Assembly: GCA_943325435.2 (NCBI GenBank)
Contig: CALPPK020000096.1
Span: forward strand, 1 to 5,685
Reading direction: 5' to 3'
Source of the DNA: Bifidobacterium breve
Lineage (GTDB): Bacteria; Actinomycetota; Acidimicrobiia; Acidimicrobiales; Ilumatobacteraceae
Length of the DNA: 5,685 nt
The notes under the pieces are model-generated. The model did not search any database, was not told the origin of the DNA, and was given only the letters and a program-made list of their open reading frames with translations. Both the position numbers and the translations under genes were made by a program. Of this stretch, positions 1-5,467 are shown one piece after another (within the stretch, counting starts at the first letter, position 1; each line of letters starts with the position of its first letter).

Positions 1-1
1 G

Positions 2-619
2 AAAATGGCGATCAAACGAAGTTGGAAGTTGATCAGTTATACAAAGCGCGGTTGTCCGCCAGCAGACATTCCTACATACAGCAAAGTGTTGGGAAAGAAC
101 TACCAGGAATGTGCACCATGGCGTGAGAACGTACTGAAGCAAATGGTGTTAGACGGCGTTCAGACAGTCTTCATTGCACACTTTGATCGGTTGCTTTCCG
201 CATCAACTCGTGTGCCAATGTGGCAAAAGGAATGGCGTGCTGGTTTGCAGTCAACGATTGACTCCTTAACTGACAAGGGGATAACACCTATCTTGATGGA
301 AGATACGCCGTATCCGGGGCAAGATGTGCCGACGTGCTTGAGTCGTCACTACACAAATGTGCAGTTATGCAATCCCACTGTTAGTTCTGCCTATCGTGAT
401 GACATGCATCAGATGCTGCAGGACTTTGATGCCGAAGATGTTCATGTGTTGTGGACGCGGCCATGGTTTTGCACTGATGCTGGTTGCCCGACGGTGGTCG
501 GAAATATTCTGGTGTACCGGGACGATAACCATATGACGGTTACCTTTGCCTCGTTTATTGCACCACTTCTAGATGCTGCGGTTGTTGACGTTGTGGATTG
601 GGTATCAACGCAACGGTAA
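2..619 (+). CDS. Membrane acyltransferase (OafA/YrhL type), C-terminal SGNH domain, 5' partial
   Basis: This is the C-terminal end of an acyltransferase-3 protein whose SGNH hydrolase-like domain lies outside the membrane; such proteins O-acylate cell-surface sugars. The frame is open to the left edge, so the in-frame ATG at 5 is probably internal; the membrane acyltransferase-3 part and the GDS nucleophile motif would lie upstream. Numbering from that ATG, residues 7-18 (WKLISYTKRGCP) match the strand and Cys-Pro that follow the GDS block in this family. Residues 52-58 form a hydrophobic beta-strand (VQTVFIA). Residues 154-178 hold WFCTDAGCP and then YRDDNHMT, which supplies the catalytic Asp173-x-x-His176 pair near the C terminus. 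Six cysteines (17, 36, 111, 122, 156, 161) suit a disulfide-bonded extracytoplasmic domain. The acceptor cannot be told from the sequence. The gene ends with TAA 19 bp before the next co-directional gene. Confidence 0.85.
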   Translation, partial: KMAIKRSWKLISYTKRGCPPADIPTYSKVLGKNYQECAPWRENVLKQMVLDGVQTVFIAHFDRLLSASTRVPMWQKEWRAGLQSTIDSLTDKGITPILMEDTPYPGQDVPTCLSRHYTNVQLCNPTVSSAYRDDMHQMLQDFDAEDVHVLWTRPWFCTDAGCPTVVGNILVYRDDNHMTVTFASFIAPLLDAAVVDVVDWVSTQR

Positions 620-638
620 TTAGTGCAAAACTGATCAG

Positions 639-1574
639 ATGGAACAACGCAAATCACAAGACGAAGTACTTAAGCAATTTGTTTCAGATGGGCATCTGAC
701 TTCGGAACAGGCTGATGAAATAGCAAAAGCACCGATACTTGCTGTTACAGCTCGCGAGTTGGTCTCGTACCTTGCGGCAATTCTCATCACGATTGGTGTT
801 GGGTTCATGGTCGCCGGACTTGTAGCCAACGTGCCGCAGGCTGGAATTGCAGTTCTTCTGTATGTGGTTGCTGCGGCACTTGCTTATTTTTCACACAAGT
901 TCTCTAGTGCGACAAGTGAAAGACAGCGAGTTGGCGAAGTGCTGGAGATTGCATCAGTACTTGCTATCGCGGTTGCATCAGGAATATTGCTTGACATGGC
1001 AAGCATGAGGTCTGAGTTGTCTGCCTGCATGCTCGCTGTTGCTGCTGGAACATGGGGCACAGTGCGCGCATCACGGTCTCAGTTCGCTGGTGCAGTTATG
1101 GCGTCAGTGTCGGTTCCGATTGCGATCATGTCATCATCGTCCGCAATGAACTTGAACGGTGATGACAGCCGTCTTGTAGTTGGCCTCATGCTGCTTGTTG
1201 GTGGTGGGGGATTGCTCTACATGGGAATGAGAAAAATTGGCTTTGCGTTACTGCCGCGTTCTTCAGGCTCATTGCTTATTGTCATCGGCTCAATCACACT
1301 GGCAAATGTCTTCAGTATTGGATTTGGTGGTCTCATACCCATAGGTATTGGCACGGCATTGTTTGCCCTTGGTTCGCGTGAGCGTGCACCAGAAGAATTG
1401 GTCGCTGGTTCCCTTGCCATCATTGTGGGCCTGATAATGACAGTTGTGTATTGGATTCCTGGCAACATCTTGCAAGGCCTGGCAATTATTGGTTGTGGAG
1501 TCGTACTGCTTCTTGTTCTGAGAAAGCAGTTAGCTCGCGCTAATCGACTAAAGCCTGGTGCACCAACTGCTTAA
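639..1574 (+). CDS. Multi-pass integral membrane protein, DUF2157-like layout
   Basis: A 311-residue protein of unknown function. Residues 1-38 are hydrophilic and helical, with the pattern LKQFVSDGHLTSEQADEI, resembling the short cytosolic N-terminal helix-turn-helix of DUF2157-type membrane proteins. About ten hydrophobic segments follow, near residues 41-63, 68-84, 101-120, 127-142, 149-166, 178-197, 210-228, 231-245, 254-273 and 277-294, many rich in Gly and Ala. The tail (295-311) is basic and probably cytosolic. There is no signal peptide and no catalytic motif that I recognise. The start follows the acyltransferase stop by 19 bp without a clear Shine-Dalgarno, so translation may depend on the upstream gene. 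The last 35 bp overlap, in antisense, the end of the serine hydrolase gene. The family link rests on the N-terminal pattern and layout only; a generic permease-like protein is possible. Confidence 0.75.
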   Translation: MEQRKSQDEVLKQFVSDGHLTSEQADEIAKAPILAVTARELVSYLAAILITIGVGFMVAGLVANVPQAGIAVLLYVVAAALAYFSHKFSSATSERQRVGEVLEIASVLAIAVASGILLDMASMRSELSACMLAVAAGTWGTVRASRSQFAGAVMASVSVPIAIMSSSSAMNLNGDDSRLVVGLMLLVGGGGLLYMGMRKIGFALLPRSSGSLLIVIGSITLANVFSIGFGGLIPIGIGTALFALGSRERAPEELVAGSLAIIVGLIMTVVYWIPGNILQGLAIIGCGVVLLLVLRKQLARANRLKPGAPTA

Positions 1575-2775
1575 GTTGCGGACGCAACGGCCATGTGCTT
1601 GATGGCATGAGCTGCGTCATGATCATGTACACAAGATCTTCTTTTGGATCAACCGTGAAGTTGGTGCTTGCTGCGCCACCCCAGCCATAATCTCCAGCGC
1701 TTCCCGCTACTTTTGCTTTCACTGGGTCAAGGGTGACGCTCACGCTGAGTCCAAAGCCAACTCCGTCAAATGCAGTTTCTGCAAAGAGCGGACGACCATA
1801 TTCAGTGAGATCAGCGTTATTTGGCAAATGGTTTGAAGCCATGAATGCAACAGTTCGGTTCGACAAAATGCGAGTGCCGTTGTATTCGCCACCACCACGC
1901 AACATTTCTGCAAACTTCAAATAGTCACTAGTGGTGGAAACGAGTCCACCGCCACCAAGATGAGCCTTCGGTTCGTTCAAAGCTCCGGCAGCACCCGCAT
2001 CATTGCGCAGGATTTTCTTATCTGCAGGGTTTGGCACATACAAAGCAGCAAGTCGGTCTGCTTTGTCTGCTGAACAATGAAACGCAGTGTCGGTCATGCC
2101 AAGCGGATCAAAAATGCGCTTCTTCATAAATTCACCGAGAGTCATACCGGAGAGAATTTCTACTACCCGACCCAAAACATCGATTGACATTGAATAAGCC
2201 CATTCAGTTCCGGGCTGGAACATTAGTGGAAGGCCAGCAAGGATGTCGCAAATTTCTGCAAGTGAGGCATCTCGTGGTGTGCCCCATTCGAAACCTGCAT
2301 TGCGATACATCTGGTCAACTGGGTTTGAATACACGAAGCCGTATGTCATGCCAGCAGTGTGTGAAAACAGGTGCCACATTTCCATGGGCTCTGTCACTGG
2401 TTCGTAACGCGGTGCGGTGAGCGTGCCAGAGCGGAATACTTTTTGATCAGCAAATGATGGAATGAACCACTTCACTTGATCATGCATTTCAAACAATCCC
2501 TCTTCCCACAACATAAGTGCAGCAACTGCACAGATGGGCTTGGTCATTGAATAGGCGCGATAGATGGTGTCGTTTTCAATTGGCTTTTTGTTTTCAACAT
2601 CAGCGTGACCATACAGATCGCTATAGGCCAACTTTCCACCACGCGAAACAGTGATGTGGTAACCGGGCAACTTGCCACTATCGACGTACTTGCCAAAGTG
2701 GGAACGAATGCGCGCAAGACGTGTTGGGTCTAGTCCGACTTCTGATGGATCAACTATTACTTCGAGATTCGACAT
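1540..2775 (-). CDS. Serine hydrolase, beta-lactamase/class VIII esterase family
   Basis: A 411-residue enzyme with the penicillin-binding-protein/class C beta-lactamase fold. The nucleophile motif S-x-x-K is S76-M-T-K79 within IYRAYSMTKP. The second motif is Y194-S-M-S197 in WAYSMSIDVLGR, the YxS form common in class VIII esterases in place of the YxN of class C beta-lactamases. HTAG (139-142), HLGGGGLVST (272-281) and GWGGAAST (364-371) are also typical, and the last sits where beta-lactamases have KTG. Family members hydrolyse carboxyl esters, sometimes weak beta-lactam substrates, or transfer acyl groups (LovD type). No signal peptide is visible, so it is probably cytoplasmic. It is the last gene of the - strand group, 50 bp after the AhpD-like gene. 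The ATG lacks a Shine-Dalgarno but has TAGATT 6 nt upstream. The substrate is unknown. Confidence 0.92.
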   Translation of the reverse strand: MSNLEVIVDPSEVGLDPTRLARIRSHFGKYVDSGKLPGYHITVSRGGKLAYSDLYGHADVENKKPIENDTIYRAYSMTKPICAVAALMLWEEGLFEMHDQVKWFIPSFADQKVFRSGTLTAPRYEPVTEPMEMWHLFSHTAGMTYGFVYSNPVDQMYRNAGFEWGTPRDASLAEICDILAGLPLMFQPGTEWAYSMSIDVLGRVVEILSGMTLGEFMKKRIFDPLGMTDTAFHCSADKADRLAALYVPNPADKKILRNDAGAAGALNEPKAHLGGGGLVSTTSDYLKFAEMLRGGGEYNGTRILSNRTVAFMASNHLPNNADLTEYGRPLFAETAFDGVGFGLSVSVTLDPVKAKVAGSAGDYGWGGAASTNFTVDPKEDLVYMIMTQLMPSSTWPLRPQLKQLVHQALVD

Positions 2776-2781
2776 AACAGC

Positions 2782-2787
2782 AATCTA
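2782..2787 (-). promoter_or_regulatory. Candidate -10 box (TAGATT) for a leaderless serine hydrolase transcript
   Basis: On the - strand TAGATT lies exactly 6 nt before the ATG at 2775 and fits the actinobacterial -10 consensus TANNNT. The gene has no purine-rich ribosome site, so a transcript starting at or next to the ATG is plausible. No good -35 hexamer is visible at 16-18 nt. Chance matches to TANNNT are common, so confidence is low. Confidence 0.25.
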
Positions 2788-2790
2788 GAA

Positions 2791-2806
2791 CCACCCCGAG
2801 GGGTGG
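2791..2806. promoter_or_regulatory. G/C-rich inverted repeat between the AhpD-like and serine hydrolase genes
   Basis: CCACCCC (2791-2797) and GGGGTGG (2800-2806) are perfect inverted arms separated by two bases; as RNA this would be a 6-bp stem with a 4-nt loop. It is the only strong dyad in the 50-bp gap between the two - strand genes. In a - strand transcript it is followed by TTCTAG, not a U run, so it is a poor intrinsic terminator. It could be a processing or attenuation hairpin. It could also be an operator, because it occupies the spacer just upstream of the candidate TAGATT -10 box. Confidence 0.45.
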
Positions 2807-2825
2807 GTACCACTGGAGAGGCGTG

Positions 2826-3188
2826 CTATTCGGCCTTGGGTGCGAAGTCGCGAAAGGCTGCCAATGCGCGGGGGCCGTAGACAGTGCCTGGCCCGCCACT
2901 CATTGCAATAGCAACACCAATGGTTTCAGCAACTTCTGCTTCGGTGGCCTTATTTACTGCGGCCCCGCGGGCATGACTGGCAATACAACCATCGCAACGA
3001 ACTGCAATTGCAATTGCGAGCGCCAGTAGTTCCTTTGTCTTTTTGTCGAGCGCGCCTTCTGCAAACGCGGCGGTATGCAACTGAGCAAACCCTTCATAAA
3101 CACCAGGGATAAGAGCCTTCAGTTCGCGACCTTCGGGCGCCAACTGTGACAAGACTCCGCGTCCATGGTCATGAGTGTGGTCTGTCAC
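2826..3188 (-). CDS. AhpD-like protein, carboxymuconolactone decarboxylase family
   Basis: A 120-residue all-helical protein of the CMD/AhpD family. The redox signature E-x11-C-x2-C-x3-H is complete: E53, C65, C68 and H72 in RCDGCIASH. In AhpD this set forms a peroxidase or disulfide-reductase site that serves peroxiredoxins. True 4-carboxymuconolactone decarboxylases lack the CxxC, so a thiol-redox role is more likely than decarboxylation. The length is normal for the family, which works as homo-oligomers in the cytosol. The start is GTG at 3188 and shares four bases (GTGA) with the kinase stop, indicating translational coupling. The N terminus is unusual: MTDHTHDHGRG places His at 4, 6 and 8, a possible metal-binding tail. 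No peroxiredoxin gene is visible nearby, so the redox partner is unknown. Confidence 0.9.
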   Translation of the reverse strand: MTDHTHDHGRGVLSQLAPEGRELKALIPGVYEGFAQLHTAAFAEGALDKKTKELLALAIAIAVRCDGCIASHARGAAVNKATEAEVAETIGVAIAMSGGPGTVYGPRALAAFRDFAPKAE

Positions 3189-4291
3189 GAAATCACTTTC
3201 AGTGCGTCATTGTCTGCGACGCAGTAGAGCGCACGTAACAACATGTCTTGTAACAATTGTTGACCACGTTCGTTTTGTTCTGCGAATCCACCAAATGTTG
3301 TCACCCCATAGGTCACGCAGAAACAAATAGCGATCAAATATTGACGCCACATTTCAGCTCGATCGATGGTGATTCCGTGATGCTCAAGTCGGTCAAGGTA
3401 TGTATTGACAAGTTCTTGGTCATGACCGCGTCGTACATCAGTTGCGATTGACTGACTAATGAAATATCCGACGTCGTACATGCCTGAGCCAACACCTATT
3501 AGTTGGAAGTCGATAATTGCGGGATCGTTACCATCGAACATGATGTTGTCCGCACGATAGTCACCATGGCACAAGGTGTTTGGAGTCATGAGATTGCCGA
3601 GCATCCACGAGACCTTTCCTCCCCATATGTCACCGATACCGCGAACACTGTCTGGAAGAAGATGGCCGGCGTACTGTTCAACATTCGGCCAACCTTGTGA
3701 CCACAGCATCGGAAGAACTGCTTCGTAAGTTGGATTCAATAGTGGCTGAAATACATCTTGCATACCTGGCAACTTCGGGCTGTTCCACCACATGGCGTGA
3801 TAGTCAGCAAGAGTCTCAAGAAGAACTCTTGATTCAGCAAGACCCACACCCTCAATTTGGTTAAGACCGCGATAATGGCCGATGTCTTCCATCGCAATAG
3901 TGAAGTTTGTATTTTCACTTTCAATTGCTTGGCCGTAGCACTTGGCAGTCTTGAACGGTGCACTTGGCGCACAATCGCGATAGAAGTTCAATTCGCGAAC
4001 GTACAGAACAAGTGCGTCAGCTGTAAAACGTTGTGTTCCATCATCAGTCGGGTATTTCACCACAAACGTTTTCGGAGCTTTGGTTGCACCCGAATAAGTA
4101 GGAATCACTCGCTGCAAGATGCTGAGAATTCCAACACCCTCGCCAATGCGCTCTGTTGAAACAGCGGTCACTGTGACACCGTCTTCAAGGTTTCCGCTTC
4201 CGCGCATTACCCCTTCGACCCACGTTGTTGTGATGTCCTTTTCAGACGCAAGTAATCCGAGTCCGGATGTGATGAGATCAACGATTGCCAT
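3185..4291 (-). CDS. Aminoglycoside phosphotransferase/CHK (EcKinase)-like small-molecule kinase
   Basis: A 368-residue protein with the APH/choline-kinase fold. Counting from the ATG at 4291, FVVKYP gives the ATP-anchoring Lys79, RELNFY supplies the probable partner Glu100, and AMEDIG (133-138) is the hinge. The catalytic loop is H242-G-D-Y-R-A-D-N249, with D244 as base and N249 as metal ligand; I260-D261-F-Q carries the metal-binding Asp. The HGDYRADN plus IDFQ combination resembles ecdysteroid-kinase-like and APH proteins that phosphorylate a hydroxyl on a small molecule. Nothing identifies the substrate, and antibiotic resistance should not be assumed. A longer frame begins at TTG 4330, but the ATG at 4291 has AGGGGG 7 nt upstream and is preferred. 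The gene is first of the - strand group, overlaps the AhpD-like gene by 4 bp, and is divergent from the oxidoreductase. Confidence 0.88.
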   Translation of the reverse strand: MAIVDLITSGLGLLASEKDITTTWVEGVMRGSGNLEDGVTVTAVSTERIGEGVGILSILQRVIPTYSGATKAPKTFVVKYPTDDGTQRFTADALVLYVRELNFYRDCAPSAPFKTAKCYGQAIESENTNFTIAMEDIGHYRGLNQIEGVGLAESRVLLETLADYHAMWWNSPKLPGMQDVFQPLLNPTYEAVLPMLWSQGWPNVEQYAGHLLPDSVRGIGDIWGGKVSWMLGNLMTPNTLCHGDYRADNIMFDGNDPAIIDFQLIGVGSGMYDVGYFISQSIATDVRRGHDQELVNTYLDRLEHHGITIDRAEMWRQYLIAICFCVTYGVTTFGGFAEQNERGQQLLQDMLLRALYCVADNDALKVIS

Positions 4292-4298
4292 AAGAATT

Positions 4299-4304
4299 CC
4301 CCCT
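4299..4304 (-). promoter_or_regulatory. Strong Shine-Dalgarno site that fixes the kinase start
   Basis: On the - strand AGGGGG ends 7 nt before the ATG at 4291. It is the clearest ribosome-binding site in the window and argues against the 13-codon-longer TTG start at 4330, whose codons run through the palindrome. It lies immediately downstream of the 3' arm of that palindrome in a - strand transcript. Confidence 0.75.
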
Positions 4305-4332
4305 ATTTGCTGTTCCCCCCGGAACAACAAAT
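4305..4332. promoter_or_regulatory. 28-bp imperfect palindrome in the divergent kinase/oxidoreductase control region
   Basis: The arms ATTTGCTGTTCC (4305-4316) and GGAACAACAAAT (4321-4332) are inverted repeats matching at 11 of 12 positions around a CCCC spacer. In a - strand RNA the single mismatch becomes a G-U pair, giving a 12-bp stem with a GGGG loop directly upstream of the kinase Shine-Dalgarno. As DNA, its length and its place between two divergent genes suit a dimeric repressor or activator operator. No regulator gene is seen in the window, so the binding protein is unknown. A DNA operator and an RNA leader hairpin are both possible. Confidence 0.6.
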
Positions 4333-4336
4333 GGAA

Positions 4337-4342
4337 ACACTA
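4337..4342 (-). promoter_or_regulatory. Candidate -10 box (TAGTGT) for the kinase operon
   Basis: TAGTGT on the - strand fits TANNNT and has TTGTGT 16 nt upstream as a weak -35 (first three bases match). A start about 7 nt downstream would fall at the outer edge of the palindrome, so a bound protein would block initiation or the RNA would begin with the hairpin. This rests on pattern matching only. Confidence 0.22.
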
Positions 4343-4376
4343 GTTGTCTTTACGATGAACACAAACTGCAGGGGCG

Positions 4377-4382
4377 TAGCCT
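4377..4382 (+). promoter_or_regulatory. Candidate -10 box (TAGCCT) for a leaderless oxidoreductase transcript
   Basis: TAGCCT fits TANNNT and ends 7 nt before the ATG at 4390, the spacing expected if transcription begins at the start codon. The only purine-rich run (GGGG, 4371-4374) is 15 nt from the ATG, too far for a normal Shine-Dalgarno. No convincing -35 hexamer is present. An alternative is TACGAT at 4351-4356 with a leader of about 27 nt. Confidence 0.25.
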
Positions 4383-4389
4383 TACCTAT

Positions 4390-5466
4390 ATGTCAGAACT
4401 GCGCGTCGGCGTCATTGGTACTGGAATGATGGGGTGCGAACACCTGCGCAATCTCATGGGCATCGAAAATGTTGCCGTAACTGCGATTAGCGACCCCCAC
4501 AAGGAACAACAAGGGTGGGCTCGTCATACCTTGGGTGACCGAGCAGTGGGAGTTGCAGAGTTCACAGATCACCGTGACCTGCTGAGTAGTGGGCTTGTTG
4601 ATGCAGTGCTTGTTGCTTCACCCAACTTCACGCACAAGTCGTTGTTAGACGACATTTTTCAGACCAACATTCCGGTTCTTGTTGAAAAGCCGATGTGCAC
4701 CACTGTTGAGGATTGCGTTTCAGTAGTGAAAGCTCAGTCTGAGCGCTCGGCCCTTACATGGGTGGGTCTTGAGTACCGATACATGGCACCAATTGCCGGA
4801 CTTCTTCGTGAACTACGTTCAGGAATCATCGGCAACATGAAGATGATGTCAATCCGTGAGCATCGTTTTCCATTTCTTGTCAAGGTTGACAACTGGAATC
4901 GTTTCTCACAGAACACGGGCGGCACATTGGTGGAGAAGTGCTGTCATTTCTTTGACCTAATGAATGTGGCTGTTGGTTCACAACCCGTGCGCGTGATTGC
5001 TAGCGGCGGTCAAGACGTGAATCATCTCGATGAGGTGTATGACGGAAAACGCAGCGACATTCTTGATAACGCGTATGTGATTGTTGAATACGCCAATGGC
5101 GTTCGGACCATGCTCGACTTGTCAATGTTCGCTGAAGGCGGACAGCATGAACAAGAGATCACGGTGGTGGGGGATAAAGGAAAGCTTGAAGCGTTTATTC
5201 CGGGTAACGGCAAAATCTTCTTCGGTGAACGTTCATCTCGGTCAGTACGAGAAATTGAAGTGCCAACAGACCCTGAGATCGCTCACATGGGTTTTCATTT
5301 CGGTGCCAGCTTTATTGAATGCAAACGTTTTGTTGATGCAGTGTTGAACAACACGCAACCTGAAGTCACCGTTGTCGATGGTTTATGGTCAGTTGTCATT
5401 GGTGCAGCTGCGCACAAATCAATTGATGAACAACGGCCTGTGATGATTTCAGAATACGGACTCTGA
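4390..5466 (+). CDS. Gfo/Idh/MocA-family NAD(P)-dependent oxidoreductase
   Basis: A 358-residue cytosolic dehydrogenase of the family that includes myo-inositol 2-dehydrogenase and glucose-fructose oxidoreductase. The N-terminal Rossmann domain opens with RVGVIGTGMMG (dinucleotide loop G10-x-G12-x-x-G15), followed by ISD at 33-35, where an acidic residue usually contacts the NAD ribose. VASPNFTH (75-82) and VEKPM (98-102) follow; K100 of the EKP motif is a family catalytic residue. The C-terminal alpha/beta domain has GGTLVEKCCHFFD (177-189), with H186 as probable catalytic His. The length is normal and both domains look complete. The start is fixed by the Rossmann strand, although the ATG lacks a good Shine-Dalgarno. 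The gene is divergent from the kinase operon and one base from the downstream membrane protein gene. The substrate, probably a sugar or cyclitol-like polyol, cannot be deduced. Confidence 0.92.
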   Translation: MSELRVGVIGTGMMGCEHLRNLMGIENVAVTAISDPHKEQQGWARHTLGDRAVGVAEFTDHRDLLSSGLVDAVLVASPNFTHKSLLDDIFQTNIPVLVEKPMCTTVEDCVSVVKAQSERSALTWVGLEYRYMAPIAGLLRELRSGIIGNMKMMSIREHRFPFLVKVDNWNRFSQNTGGTLVEKCCHFFDLMNVAVGSQPVRVIASGGQDVNHLDEVYDGKRSDILDNAYVIVEYANGVRTMLDLSMFAEGGQHEQEITVVGDKGKLEAFIPGNGKIFFGERSSRSVREIEVPTDPEIAHMGFHFGASFIECKRFVDAVLNNTQPEVTVVDGLWSVVIGAAAHKSIDEQRPVMISEYGL

Positions 5467-5467
5467 C

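Noticed and set aside
631..638. 8-bp palindrome CTGATCAG just before the membrane protein ATG
   Set aside because: Too short to separate from chance, and no promoter element accompanies it.
442..657. 71-codon - strand frame opposite the acyltransferase end
   Set aside because: Antisense shadow of a conserved SGNH domain; no recognisable protein or ribosome site.
2184..2420. 78-codon + strand frame opposite the serine hydrolase
   Set aside because: Antisense to a well-motifed enzyme and without family resemblance.
3004..3017. Perfect 14-bp palindrome GCAATTGCAATTGC
   Set aside because: It lies inside the AhpD-like gene and is explained by consecutive Ile and Ala codons (AIAIA) next to the CxxC motif.
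2826..3188. Calling the protein a true 4-carboxymuconolactone decarboxylase
   Set aside because: The intact E-x11-C-x2-C-x3-H signature is that of AhpD-type redox proteins, and no protocatechuate-pathway genes are nearby.
3857..4159. 100-codon + strand frame opposite the kinase gene
   Set aside because: Its translation is low-complexity and Cys/Ser-rich without any domain, while the opposite strand encodes clear kinase motifs.
3185..4291. Calling the kinase an aminoglycoside resistance gene
   Set aside because: The Brenner-type motif is shared by many small-molecule kinases, and IDFQ and the context point to a metabolic CHK-like enzyme.
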